Source: an uncultured Bacilli bacterium
GTDB taxonomy: Bacteria; Bacillota_I; Bacilli_A; RF39; UBA660
Length of the DNA stretch: 44,529 nt
NCBI GenBank assembly: GCA_944371305.1
Contig: CALVXM010000009.1
Span: 1-44,529 of the forward strand
Direction: 5' to 3'
Below are positions 32,735-41,521 of this stretch, piece after piece (within the stretch, counting starts at the first letter, position 1; each line of letters starts with the position of its first letter). A program made the translations under genes and the position numbers. The notes under the pieces were generated by a model. The model had not been told where the DNA came from. It worked only from the letters and a program-made list of their open reading frames with translations, and searched no databases.

Positions 32735-34693
32735 TCAACTTTCATCTTTAAACGCCAAATCACAAAATGGATTATCAGCGTCATAACCATTCTGATTTCC
32801 TATAAATGTATCCATTAGAAAAGCTAATATAAACGGTATTATGAACAATAATATAGCTGCTGTTATTCTTGTTGAAAAACGCTTAAATGCATTTTTCATT
32901 TCTTTATCAGCGTCTCCACTAGCTATTGCCTTAATAAAATCTAATGTACCTAATCCTAAAGCAAGAATAGGTCCTGCTATTTTCATTATATCTAATATAT
33001 CCGTTAAAATACCAACAAAATCATCTGAAAATATGTTACAACCATTAGACAAATCTCTAACTATTCCGTTATTTACCAAACTACCGTAAAACTCCTCAAA
33101 TTTAATACATTCTTCCATTCTTCCTCTATAAGGACCATCACTTAAATCACTAACACTAAAATTACTATATTTATTCTTACAATATGAAGTTATTTCTCTT
33201 ATTTTTTTCTCAGTTAAATATTCGATCTGACTTTTACATTCTTCATCATCACAACTAAAAGAAGTAGTAACTTCCCAATCTTTACATGCTAAGTTAGTTA
33301 TTGAACGACTATCAGGTCCCTTTCCCTCATAATCATAAAAGTCTAACTTACTAGTTTTATTAAGCAAACTTGCATTAGGTAAATATTTTAAATGATCATA
33401 AAGTTCACAAACCATCTGCTTATATTTGTAACCTGTAAATTCACCCATTCCAATCATAGCATCTTTAATATCTTGAGCATTCCGCCACTCTTCTTCTTCT
33501 AACTTTTCAACTAATTCTTTACCTTGGCTATCTTTTCTAGAGAAAAATTTTTCAGAAACACTACATGATTGTCCAGGTTCAACATTTAAACAATCAGTAT
33601 ATATGAATGGCAAATTTTCACAAGATTTATCCAATATTCCTGATGTTACGGAATAAGAAGTAACATTTCTTTGTTTTCCTGTTACAGGTTCATTAAAATA
33701 AGTTGCAAAATACTTTGGTTTATTATTCGGTTTATATTCGGTTAAAGCCATATGCCAAACTCCGTCCACGCCACCTTCACCTTCTCTAGAATAATTACAT
33801 ATCTGGCTTTGAGGTATAGGTGCAACATCATATTTAATATAACTAGCTTGGTTATCACGATAAAATTGATATAAATAACTATGATGAGAAACACTCCATA
33901 AAAAACCATCAGCTTTAACCGAATCACTATAACTATCCATATGGGATGTATCGTATCCTAATTCTAACTTTGTATCAATAATACTAGCAATAGCATTTAT
34001 ATCAGTATCAACTCCAACATGAATAGCTTCAGGACACACATACTTTCCAGTATCTTCATTCCAAAATATTCTAATACTAAAGTGATCCTCTACATCTACG
34101 GTTGTTAAAGTCCCAGCTGTGTAATTTGAAAAAGAATTAGAATACAATTTTTCATTATTATCCCATAATTCATAAGTCCCATTTCCTTCACCATCATGAG
34201 CTATTTTAAATGTTATATAATCATTAGAAGTTCCTTGTTTTGAATTAGTATAATTGCATACCATTTCTTTTAAAATCGCGTTTTCTTCTGAATCTTTATA
34301 AGGTCCTAACAATTCCAATTTAATATCGTAATCTTCTGGAATAGTATCGTCATCACTAAAATAAATTTTGTTTGTGCCCCACACAGCATCATAATACATA
34401 AAATTATAACATTTATCATCTTTAGAAATCTGTTCATAATCTTTATCTACTACTTTCAAGTTTTTTTCCCAAGGCATAGTTCCTGTCATCCAATAATCAC
34501 TTTCGCCTTTTTTTTCACCTTCTATCTCAAAACTATTTAAAGGTGAAGCAAACACACTATTACCGTTGGAATAACTATGAACTGAAAAATCAACACCATG
34601 CGCCTCACTTCGATATAAGCAATGAATAGCTTCGACTTTATCGACAATGCAAAAACTTAAAAACAATAATATAATTCCAAATATTTTTTTCAT
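32735..34693 (-). CDS. exported Cys-rich protein with C-terminal pilin-like hairpin (paralog 2)
   Basis: 652 residues: a signal peptide (1 to about 22, VEA/IH), an outer domain of about 520 residues with some 20 Cys (e.g. CSFSCDDEEC-like pairs) and many Asn/Ser/Tyr, then the same C-terminal module as the protein at 29580. This comprises EECIKFEEFYGSLV...IVRDLSNGC, helix LALGLGTLDFIK, loop SGDADKEMKNAFKRF, helix FIIPFILAFLMD and the tail GYDADNPFC. The outer domains of the two proteins have little in common. The start overlaps the RDD gene by 4 bases (ATGA). No secretion ATPase is encoded nearby. Function unknown; surface display or a membrane-pore role is possible. Confidence 0.75.
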   Translation of the reverse strand: MKKIFGIILLFLSFCIVDKVEAIHCLYRSEAHGVDFSVHSYSNGNSVFASPLNSFEIEGEKKGESDYWMTGTMPWEKNLKVVDKDYEQISKDDKCYNFMYYDAVWGTNKIYFSDDDTIPEDYDIKLELLGPYKDSEENAILKEMVCNYTNSKQGTSNDYITFKIAHDGEGNGTYELWDNNEKLYSNSFSNYTAGTLTTVDVEDHFSIRIFWNEDTGKYVCPEAIHVGVDTDINAIASIIDTKLELGYDTSHMDSYSDSVKADGFLWSVSHHSYLYQFYRDNQASYIKYDVAPIPQSQICNYSREGEGGVDGVWHMALTEYKPNNKPKYFATYFNEPVTGKQRNVTSYSVTSGILDKSCENLPFIYTDCLNVEPGQSCSVSEKFFSRKDSQGKELVEKLEEEEWRNAQDIKDAMIGMGEFTGYKYKQMVCELYDHLKYLPNASLLNKTSKLDFYDYEGKGPDSRSITNLACKDWEVTTSFSCDDEECKSQIEYLTEKKIREITSYCKNKYSNFSVSDLSDGPYRGRMEECIKFEEFYGSLVNNGIVRDLSNGCNIFSDDFVGILTDILDIMKIAGPILALGLGTLDFIKAIASGDADKEMKNAFKRFSTRITAAILLFIIPFILAFLMDTFIGNQNGYDADNPFCDLAFKDES

Positions 34694-35259
34694 TTTAATA
34701 CCTCAGTTCTCGTATTTGTAAATTTATCAGCAATTCCTTGTTTGTCATTTCTATATAATACCATAAAACCATTAATAATAACCATTATTATTTGAAAAAA
34801 TCCTAATAAAGTTATAGCAATAAAATAGAAATTACTTGGTAATAAGTACAAAATTATAAACATAAAAAACATATAGCCTAACCCATTAATGATAACAGCT
34901 CTTCCAACTAAATCTTCCAATTGCAATCCACTATCTTTGACAATTTTAATTTTTAATAGTTTCTGACCAATAGTTTGTCCATTATTCACAAATGGAACTA
35001 CTATAAAGATAACTATTAATAAAATTGTATTTACAACATTAATACCAATATTAGTCTTATCAATATTATGAGTTAGCACCTTAAACTGATTAAAATAATC
35101 TTCATAACTAATTTTTTCTTCTAAAAGATCCTCATTTAGATTATTTAGTTCTATTTCATATTTATTTGTTGGTATTACTTGTTTCAATAAAAATAAAGCT
35201 AATGCTATAATAAACATATCTATTAAATAAGCAAAAAATCTTCTACCTGCAATATTCAT
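34690..35259 (-). CDS. RDD-family membrane protein
   Basis: 189 residues with about four membrane helices and the RDD signature: GRRFFAYLIDMFII at the start and GQTIGQKLLKIKIV in the middle. The family's roles are poorly known (some members act in ion transport). It is coupled at both ends, overlapping dusB by 17 bases upstream and the pilin-like gene by 4 bases downstream, so it may help assemble or support that membrane protein. Confidence 0.85.
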   Translation of the reverse strand: MNIAGRRFFAYLIDMFIIALALFLLKQVIPTNKYEIELNNLNEDLLEEKISYEDYFNQFKVLTHNIDKTNIGINVVNTILLIVIFIVVPFVNNGQTIGQKLLKIKIVKDSGLQLEDLVGRAVIINGLGYMFFMFIILYLLPSNFYFIAITLLGFFQIIMVIINGFMVLYRNDKQGIADKFTNTRTEVLK

Positions 35260-36211
35260 TTTCTACCTCACTAACCAATTTAATAAAATCTTCTTTAGTT
35301 GTTACTTTCATAAATTGTTGTTTATATTCTTTTGAAATCCCTTTAAGGTAATAACTAATATGGGTTCGCATTTCTAAAATGGCGATTTTTTCGGATTTAA
35401 ATTCTAATAGATAATTTAAGTGTTTTAATATCATATCAAGTTTTTGTTTAATAGTTACTTCTTTTAGTGGCTTGCCGTTTAAATAATTAAGACAATCCGC
35501 AATAAGCCAGGGATTTCCCAATAACCCTCTTCCTATCATAACAGCATCGCATCCAGTTTCGTCAAGCATTCTTTTAGCGTCATAACATGTTTTAATATCG
35601 CCGTTACCAATAACTGGTATTTTAACATTCTCTTTGACTTGTTTAATAATATTCCAATCAGCTTTGCCAGAATATCCTTGAGATCTTGTTCTTGGATGAA
35701 CAGTTATGGCACTAGCTCCAGCTTTTTCAATTACTTTAGCAATCTCTACAGCATTAATGCTACTTTCATCCCAACCACTTCTTATTTTAACAGTGACCGG
35801 AATATCAACACTTGTAACTATAGCTTTAACTATTTCATAAACTTTTGAAGGATTTTTAAGTAGCGCGCTACCAGCTTGAGCTCTTGTCGCCACTTTAGGA
35901 ACTGGGCACCCCATATTAATATCGATAATGTCAGGATGCATATTATCAACTATAAACTTGGCTGCATACATAAATGATTCTTTATCACTACCAAATATTT
36001 GCTGACTAATCGGCCTTTCTTCTTCTTTCATATAAAGCATATCGATAGTTTTTTTACTGCCATACAATATGGCTTTATCGCTTACCATTTCGGCCACTAC
36101 TAATCCACAGCCTTGTTCTTTAGCAATTCTTCTAAAAGCACTATCCGAAATGCCAGCCATCGGCGCTAAAACAATTTGGTTAGGTATTATAACATTACCT
36201 ATCTTCCACAT
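35243..36211 (-). CDS. dusB: tRNA-dihydrouridine synthase B
   Basis: A flavoenzyme that reduces uridines in tRNA. About 322 residues: LAPMAGISDSAFR, the catalytic Cys in NMGCPVPKV, VTVKIRSGWD, ITVHPRTR and GNGDI/IGRGLLGNPW, all typical. The ATG at 36211 gives MWKIGNV, aligning with B. subtilis DusB (MFKIGDI); a TTG lies one codon earlier. It overlaps gpmI by 17 bases. Dus genes often lie next to lysS in Bacillota, which fits here. Confidence 0.95.
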   Translation of the reverse strand: MWKIGNVIIPNQIVLAPMAGISDSAFRRIAKEQGCGLVVAEMVSDKAILYGSKKTIDMLYMKEEERPISQQIFGSDKESFMYAAKFIVDNMHPDIIDINMGCPVPKVATRAQAGSALLKNPSKVYEIVKAIVTSVDIPVTVKIRSGWDESSINAVEIAKVIEKAGASAITVHPRTRSQGYSGKADWNIIKQVKENVKIPVIGNGDIKTCYDAKRMLDETGCDAVMIGRGLLGNPWLIADCLNYLNGKPLKEVTIKQKLDMILKHLNYLLEFKSEKIAILEMRTHISYYLKGISKEYKQQFMKVTTKEDFIKLVSEVENEYCR

Positions 36212-37682
36212 CAATTAATACTTCTCCTGTCATTTCTTTAGGTTTGTTTTCGTTTAATAAATAAATTAAAGTTGGGGCGATATCACCTAATTTTCCATTT
36301 TTTAATTTACAATTCTTAGTTACCAAAAATGGAACTTTATTAGTCGTATGACTAGTTAAAATATTGTTATTGGAATCAATCATTTCTTCACAGTTGCCAT
36401 GATCAGCAGTAATAATCATCGCTCCATTTAACTCCATTATTCTGTCATATATCTTTTTAACACATTCATCTAAAGTTTCCACAGCTTTAATAGCAGCATC
36501 TAAATTACCAGTATGCCCCACCATATCACCATTGGCAAAGTTTAAAATTATAACATCATAATTAGCTATTTTTTGAAGGAGTGTATCTGTTATTTCATAA
36601 GCACTCATTTCTGGTTTTAAATCATAAGTAGCAACTTTAGGTGATGGAATTAAAATACGATCACAATTAGGTAAATCTAATTCCTTACCTCCATCAAAAA
36701 AATAAGTAACATGAGCATATTTTTCAGTTTCGGCAATTCTTAATTGTTTATAACCTAATTTAGAAATATATTCGCCGAAGGTATTATCTAAGTTAGTTAA
36801 ATTATAAGCTGTTTTATTAACTACTTCATCGCTTACCGGCATCATTGTTAATAGTTTAATATTAACTTGTTTTTTTCTTTTAAATCCTTTAAATTCTGGA
36901 TTAGAAAAAGCACTCCCTAACTCCCTTAAACGATCAGGTCTAAAATTAAAGAAAATAATGCCATCATTATCATTAACAATTCCATCCTCATCAATCAAAC
37001 CTGGTAAAATAAATTCATCAGTTATATTATTTTCATAATTAGATTTAATTGCTTCTTTAACATTTGAATATTTGCTATCAGATGTACCAGTTATTACATC
37101 ATAAGCTTTTTCAATTCGGTCATATCGATTATCCCTATCCATTGCATAATACCTACCACTAATACTAGCTATAACACCATTTTTTAAATCTAATGATTCA
37201 ATATAACTTAAACTACTATTAGGTAAAGTATCTCTGCCATCAGTAAAAATATGAAGATAAAAATCAATTTTGTTTTTGTAACATAAATTAATTAAAGCTT
37301 GGATATGATTCATTGCAGAATGAACACCACCATCACTAACTAATCCCATCAAATGTAATTTAGAGTTATTACTTTTGACATAATCAAACATCTCTAAAAT
37401 ATTTTTGTTTTGATTAAAATTTTTGTTTTTTATTTCTTCATTAATAAGTTGAATAGATTGATAAACGATTCGACCAGCTCCGATATTAGAATGTCCTACT
37501 TCGCTATTCCCCATTTGTCCTTTCGGTAGACCAACTTTCTCTCCACTAGCTTCCAATTTAGAACTAGGATACTTTTTAAACAAACTATCTAAATTAGGTG
37601 TATTAGCTAATTTATATGCATTACCTTTAATACTATTATTAATTCCTACCCCATCCAAAATACATAACAATAAAGGTTTCAT
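36195..37682 (-). CDS. gpmI: 2,3-bisphosphoglycerate-independent phosphoglycerate mutase
   Basis: Converts 3- to 2-phosphoglycerate in glycolysis with two Mn ions; also important in sporulating bacteria, because its pH sensitivity helps store 3-phosphoglycerate in spores. 495 residues: ILDGVG, the catalytic Ser in GQMGNSEVGH, FTDGRDT, GRYYAMDRDNR, NFANGDMVGHTG and TADHGNCE. First gene of the gpmI-dusB-RDD-pilin-like operon, with a sigma-A promoter. In B. subtilis gpmI lies in the pgk-tpi-gpmI-eno operon; here it is apart. Confidence 0.97.
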   Translation of the reverse strand: MKPLLLCILDGVGINNSIKGNAYKLANTPNLDSLFKKYPSSKLEASGEKVGLPKGQMGNSEVGHSNIGAGRIVYQSIQLINEEIKNKNFNQNKNILEMFDYVKSNNSKLHLMGLVSDGGVHSAMNHIQALINLCYKNKIDFYLHIFTDGRDTLPNSSLSYIESLDLKNGVIASISGRYYAMDRDNRYDRIEKAYDVITGTSDSKYSNVKEAIKSNYENNITDEFILPGLIDEDGIVNDNDGIIFFNFRPDRLRELGSAFSNPEFKGFKRKKQVNIKLLTMMPVSDEVVNKTAYNLTNLDNTFGEYISKLGYKQLRIAETEKYAHVTYFFDGGKELDLPNCDRILIPSPKVATYDLKPEMSAYEITDTLLQKIANYDVIILNFANGDMVGHTGNLDAAIKAVETLDECVKKIYDRIMELNGAMIITADHGNCEEMIDSNNNILTSHTTNKVPFLVTKNCKLKNGKLGDIAPTLIYLLNENKPKEMTGEVLIDVEDR

Positions 37683-37701
37683 TTAAATCATCTCCATATC
37701 C

Positions 37702-37730
37702 ATTATACAATAATTAACTAAATTTTCCAA
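37702..37730 (-). promoter_or_regulatory. sigma-A promoter of gpmI
   Basis: On the minus strand TTGGAA (37730-37725), 17 bases, TATAAT (37707-37702). Confidence 0.65.
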
Positions 37731-37739
37731 ATAAGAATT

Positions 37740-37764
37740 CAAAAAAAGAACAATAAATTGTTCT
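37740..37764 (-). terminator. cca terminator
   Basis: On the minus strand AGAACAA, loop TTTA, TTGTTCT, then seven T residues, overlapping the cca stop. Confidence 0.8.
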
Positions 37765-38851
37765 AATATTTTTGCTTTAAATAATTACATATCGTTGTAT
37801 ATTCATTATAAAGATCATTATTCAAAATTCTTGTTTCTAAATCCTTATATATTATTTTCAAAAATGGGCCACTTTTTTTATTCAAAAGATTACAAATTTG
37901 GTCTGCTTTAATATCGATATCTTTTATACTGTGGATAGGTAGGTTGTTATATTTACAAACAATTATTGTTCTATCTATTTTCTTAATTTCTCCTACCAAT
38001 GTACATATATACAAACCATATTGATATAAAACTTTATTATCTAAAATATCTTTAGGTAATGCTTCTTTTATTTTATTAATTATTTCTTTTTCATTATTAG
38101 AAAAACTATATAAATTCATAACATCTAATTGAGCCCAAATACCAAGTGAAGAAGTTGTAATAACAAGATTATCAAAATTATTTAGTTCTAATTTAGTATC
38201 TAAATCTAATTCTTTAATTAAATTTAATCCATATTGACAATTAGGCGATGAAAATATTTTTTCCAGTTCTTCTTTTTTACGATAATATGATAATTTTTTT
38301 AAAAGATAACCGTATTTCTTTATTGCTTTTTTTAATTCATCATCTAACTTAAAATTTAAAATGGTAGCAAAGCGGATTGCTCTTAGACTTCTTAAAATAT
38401 CCTCTTTTATTTTTTTCTTTGTATTACCTACACACTTAATAATTCTATTGTCAAGATCATTTTTAGCATTTAATAAATCAATAACATTACCACTACTATC
38501 TATACATAAGGTATTAATAGTAAAATCTCTTCTTTCTAAATCATCAATTAAAGTATTAATATATTTTATTTTAACAGGAAAACGGTTATTCTCATATTTT
38601 ATTTCTTTTCTAAATGTTGTTATTTCAAATCTAATTTTTTTATAAATTAAAGTTACACTACCATATTCTTGCTTATTTAAAACACTTTCTTTAAATATTT
38701 CTTTTAGTTGTTTGGGAGTGGCGTTAGTACAGATATCAATATCTAAACTAGTCCTTTTAAGATAAATATCTCTAGGATAACCACCAACAATATAGGCTTT
38801 ATATCCATATTCATTTATTTTATTTAATATTTCAAGAGCTGTTTCATACAT
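37763..38851 (-). CDS. cca: CCA-adding enzyme/poly(A) polymerase family nucleotidyltransferase
   Basis: A class II tRNA nucleotidyltransferase that builds or repairs the CCA end. 362 residues, somewhat shorter than B. subtilis Cca (397). VGGYPRD and the metal-binding DIDICT lie in the head domain, ERRDFTINTLC and the RAIRF RNA-binding neck follow, and the body is helical. All complete tRNA genes here encode CCA, so its main task would be repair. AGGTGAG precedes the ATG. Sequence alone does not separate CCA-adding from poly(A)-adding activity. Confidence 0.9.
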   Translation of the reverse strand: MYETALEILNKINEYGYKAYIVGGYPRDIYLKRTSLDIDICTNATPKQLKEIFKESVLNKQEYGSVTLIYKKIRFEITTFRKEIKYENNRFPVKIKYINTLIDDLERRDFTINTLCIDSSGNVIDLLNAKNDLDNRIIKCVGNTKKKIKEDILRSLRAIRFATILNFKLDDELKKAIKKYGYLLKKLSYYRKKEELEKIFSSPNCQYGLNLIKELDLDTKLELNNFDNLVITTSSLGIWAQLDVMNLYSFSNNEKEIINKIKEALPKDILDNKVLYQYGLYICTLVGEIKKIDRTIIVCKYNNLPIHSIKDIDIKADQICNLLNKKSGPFLKIIYKDLETRILNNDLYNEYTTICNYLKQKY

Positions 38852-38868
38852 AATCTCACCTCTACATG

Positions 38869-38892
38869 AAAAAAAGGTTAAAATAACCTTTT
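38869..38892 (-). terminator. hup terminator
   Basis: On the minus strand AAAAGGTTA, loop TTT, TAACCTTTT, then T residues. It starts at the hup stop. Confidence 0.85.
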
Positions 38893-39164
38893 TAGTTTAA
38901 AGCGTCTTTTAATTTAGAACCTGCCTTAACTGTAACAGCAGTTCTTGCAGGAATTTTAACAGCTTCACCAGTTTTTGGGTTTCTACCAGTTTTAGCTTCT
39001 TTGTGTTTTGCAGCAAACGTAGCGAAACCTGTTAAAGTTACTTTACCTTCTTTTTTTAATCCCTCAGTAATTCCTTTCATCATTGAGTCTAATGCACGAG
39101 TAGCATCAGCTTTTGTTAATCCTGTTTCTTCTGCTATGTAATTAACTAAATCTTGTTTTGACAT
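38892..39164 (-). CDS. hup: DNA-binding protein HU
   Basis: A histone-like nucleoid protein that bends DNA as a dimer. 90 residues, exactly the family length: helical N-terminus (MSKQDLVNYIAEETGLTKAD), LTGFATF, and the beta-arm signature with GRNPKTGEAVKIPA. A strong AGGAGGT ribosome binding site, its own promoter and terminator make it a single-gene unit. A TAAGC-N7-GCTTA hairpin lies in the leader. Confidence 0.98.
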   Translation of the reverse strand: MSKQDLVNYIAEETGLTKADATRALDSMMKGITEGLKKEGKVTLTGFATFAAKHKEAKTGRNPKTGEAVKIPARTAVTVKAGSKLKDALN

Positions 39165-39212
39165 TGTATACCTCCTATTGTTTTTACATAAGCTAATCTT
39201 GCTTACAATTAA

Positions 39213-39241
39213 AGGATACCATTTTTTTTATATAAATGCAA
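39213..39241 (-). promoter_or_regulatory. promoter of hup
   Basis: On the minus strand TTGCAT (39241-39236), 17 bases, TATCCT (39218-39213). Confidence 0.5.
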
Positions 39242-39261
39242 TATTTTTTAATTACTTTTTC

Positions 39262-39285
39262 AAAAAAAACAGTATAAACTGTTTT
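39262..39285 (-). terminator. spoIVA terminator
   Basis: On the minus strand AAAACAGT, 4-base loop, ACTGTTTT, then T run, beginning inside the spoIVA stop codon. Confidence 0.8.
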
Positions 39286-40759
39286 ATAATACAATAGTAA
39301 ATAAATTACCGGAACCTTTATTAACCAATTTAGTTAAAGTTTGTTGTAATTTATAACGAGCATTTTCCGGTGTAAGTGATAATTTAGCTTGGATTCCTTC
39401 TTTGACAATAACATCTAAGCTTCTACCAAAAATTTCGCTTTTCCAAATATTTGATGGATTAACATCATAATCCTTCATTAAATAATTAATTAATTCCTTC
39501 GATTGTAATTCGCTACCAATAATTGGTTCAAATGTCGATTCAACGTCAACTCTAATCATGTGAATTGATGGCGCTACTGCTTTTAATTTTATACCGTAAC
39601 GACTACCTTGTTTAATAATCTCTGGCGTTTCTAATTTCATATCTTCTAAAGTTGGACTTGCTACACCATAACCGGTAGTTTTAACCATTTTTAAGGCATT
39701 TTTAATCTGATCATACTCTACTTTAGCTTCATTATAACTTTGAAATAACATCAATAAATCAGCTCGATTAGTCACATCAACACCGATAATATCTTTTAAA
39801 ATTTGATTATATAAAGTGTTAGGAGATTGTAAAGTAACCGTAATTTCACCAGTAGAAGTATCGACATTAGATAAATATGCTTTGCTAATATATTCACAAT
39901 CATTAAAATGGGTTGTTATATGTTCAATATCTCTAATTTTTTCAACTTCAATAACACTTTCTTTAATTTTATTCATATAAATTTGTTTTAACCAATGGTC
40001 ATGATTTAAACAAGCAATCCATTCAGGCATTTCAACTTTTACTTCAACAACCGGAAATTCATATAATGCTTCTTTTAAAATATTATAAATATCCCTTTCT
40101 CCCATATTTTCTACACTAATTGGTAAAACTGGTACACCATAACTTTCTCTTAAATTATCAGCTAAATTTTCTGTCTCTGGTAGCATCGGATGAACTGAAT
40201 TTAAAATAACAATGAAAGGTTTGCCTATTTCTTTTAACTCTCCAACTACTCTTTCTTCAGCCTCAACATAACTATTTCTACTAATTTCACCAATCGAACC
40301 ATCAGTAGTTACGACAATACCAATACTTGAATGGTCTTTAATTACTTTTTCCGTTCCAATTTCAGCCGCCTCGATAAATGGTATTTCTTCATCATACCAG
40401 GGAGTTCTAACTTTTCTAGGTCCGTTTTCGTCTTCATAACCTTTAGCTTCTGGAATAACATATCCAACGCAATCTATTAATTTGACACTAGCCGTAAAAT
40501 CTTCAATTTTAATTTTAGCAGCATTACTAGGAACAAATTTAGGCTCTGTTGTCATAATAGTTTTACCTTGAGCTGATTGTGGAATTTCGTCTAAACATCT
40601 TTTTCGTTCATACTCGTCCTCAATGTTTGGAACTACCAAATTCTCAATTACTTTTTTTATAAATGTTGATTTACCAGTTCTAACAGCCCCTACAACTCCT
40701 AAATATATTTCTCCTCCAGTTCTATTGGTAATACTTTTTATAATATCTATTTTTTCCAT
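39284..40759 (-). CDS. spoIVA: SpoIVA, spore coat basement ATPase
   Basis: Polymerises on the forespore surface with ATP hydrolysis to form the base on which the coat is built. 491 residues (492 in B. subtilis) and nearly collinear: Walker A GAVRTGKS, DCVGY (Walker B region), GYEDENGPR, a middle domain, and the membrane-binding C-terminus (REGIQAKLSLTPENARYKL ... GNLFTIVL). The frame extends 28 codons upstream, but the start MEKIDIIKSITNRTGG matches B. subtilis MEKVDIFKDIAERTGG, with AGGG upstream. SpoVID, its partner in encasement, is encoded at 10469. A sigma-E-like promoter precedes it. Confidence 0.98.
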   Translation of the reverse strand: MEKIDIIKSITNRTGGEIYLGVVGAVRTGKSTFIKKVIENLVVPNIEDEYERKRCLDEIPQSAQGKTIMTTEPKFVPSNAAKIKIEDFTASVKLIDCVGYVIPEAKGYEDENGPRKVRTPWYDEEIPFIEAAEIGTEKVIKDHSSIGIVVTTDGSIGEISRNSYVEAEERVVGELKEIGKPFIVILNSVHPMLPETENLADNLRESYGVPVLPISVENMGERDIYNILKEALYEFPVVEVKVEMPEWIACLNHDHWLKQIYMNKIKESVIEVEKIRDIEHITTHFNDCEYISKAYLSNVDTSTGEITVTLQSPNTLYNQILKDIIGVDVTNRADLLMLFQSYNEAKVEYDQIKNALKMVKTTGYGVASPTLEDMKLETPEIIKQGSRYGIKLKAVAPSIHMIRVDVESTFEPIIGSELQSKELINYLMKDYDVNPSNIWKSEIFGRSLDVIVKEGIQAKLSLTPENARYKLQQTLTKLVNKGSGNLFTIVL

Positions 40760-40788
40760 ATATTCCCTACTTTCCATAAGTTTAGTAA

Positions 40789-40817
40789 AATATATGTGAT
40801 TATCTTTTGGTTTATAC
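40789..40817 (-). promoter_or_regulatory. sigma-E-like promoter of spoIVA
   Basis: On the minus strand GTATAAA (40817-40811), 14 bases, CATATATT (40796-40789; 7 of 8 to CATACAHT). The transcript start near 40782 is 23 bases before the ATG. It supports the shorter start chosen for spoIVA, because the longer frame begins upstream of it. Confidence 0.5.
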
Positions 40818-40845
40818 CATATAAAAACTTGTTTTTTGAACAAGT

Positions 40846-41091
40846 TTAAAACATTTTATCAATATCTTTAGGAACATTGTCATTTTTAACTACATTTATT
40901 ATTTTTTCTTCTTTTTCTTTAGAAATATCTTTCCCCGTCATTTTCCCAAGTTCCCTAATTACTTCTCTTAATGTGTTTTCATCTTTTAAATTACCTTCTT
41001 GAAGTTTCTTAGCTAATCCTAAAATTGTTTCCTTACCAACATTAGTTTTTTTTTCAATTTTTTTGAAAAAGTTATCTGAAAAATTTAACAT
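40846..41091 (-). CDS. spoVIF: SpoVIF-like stage VI sporulation protein
   Basis: 81 residues, the length and pattern of SpoVIF (YjcC): FFKKIEKKTNVGKETILGLAKKLQ, then LKDENTLREVIRELGKMTGKDISKEKEEKI, then a short variable end. In B. subtilis SpoVIF is a late mother-cell protein, made under sigma-K and GerE, that helps GerE act and is needed for full coat assembly and heat resistance. It lies just upstream of spoIVA on the same strand but has its own sigma-K-like promoter. The ribosome binding site is GAGGTTGAT. Confidence 0.85.
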   Translation of the reverse strand: MLNFSDNFFKKIEKKTNVGKETILGLAKKLQEGNLKDENTLREVIRELGKMTGKDISKEKEEKIINVVKNDNVPKDIDKMF

Positions 41092-41107
41092 ATTATCAAC
41101 CTCAAAA

Positions 41108-41135
41108 TATTATATGAATATTTATTAAATAGGTT
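41108..41135 (-). promoter_or_regulatory. sigma-K-like promoter of spoVIF
   Basis: On the minus strand AACC (41135-41132), 15 bases, CATATAATA (41116-41108). The -10 is a full match to CATAnnnTA, with the AC element 16 bases away, identical in layout to the gerE and 15194 promoters. Confidence 0.6.
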
Positions 41136-41136
41136 A

Positions 41137-41165
41137 TTGTATATTATTAAAAATCGTGTTAAAAT
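41137..41165 (+). promoter_or_regulatory. sigma-A promoter of the 99-residue gene
   Basis: TTGTAT (41137-41142), 17 bases, TAAAAT (41160-41165). Its -35 box abuts the -35 element of the divergent spoVIF promoter. Confidence 0.6.
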
Positions 41166-41191
41166 ATAGGAAATGTGGGGGAAGTTTGAAA

Positions 41192-41491
41192 ATGGATAAA
41201 ATTATTTGTTTAGAAATGTTAAAATCCGATTTAAAAACATATCAACAATTAAGCAACAATCCTGATTACATCATAGAATTAAAAAGAATTAATGATATTG
41301 TTAAATGGTTAGAAATTAAAGATAAAATTACTTTCTATAAATACCAAATTGTTTTAAATCAATTAGGTAATTATAGTTATTTTGAAGCGACTTTTTTAGA
41401 TAGAATAAATGATAATGAATATATGACTAAAATAATGTCTTTATGTAGAAATTATGATCCTGACAAAGATCGTGGAAGAAAGATATTTTAA
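41192..41491 (+). CDS. unknown 99-residue protein
   Basis: A soluble, helical, charged protein (MDKIICLEMLKSDLKTYQQL ... DPDKDRGRKIF) with no signal peptide or membrane segment. No family recognised. The frame opens at 41156, but a likely promoter at 41137-41165 rules out that start; GGGGGAAG precedes the ATG at 41192 (a TTG two codons earlier is the alternative). It is transcribed away from spoVIF and ends in a strong terminator shared with hisS. Confidence 0.65.
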   Translation: MDKIICLEMLKSDLKTYQQLSNNPDYIIELKRINDIVKWLEIKDKITFYKYQIVLNQLGNYSYFEATFLDRINDNEYMTKIMSLCRNYDPDKDRGRKIF

Positions 41492-41493
41492 AA

Positions 41494-41521
41494 AAAATTA
41501 TAGAACTTAATCTATAATTTT
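41494..41521. terminator. bidirectional terminator between the 99-residue gene and hisS
   Basis: AAAATTATAGA, loop ACTTAA, TCTATAATTTT, then T run; symmetrical, so it works on both strands. The hisS stop lies in the loop. Confidence 0.85.
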
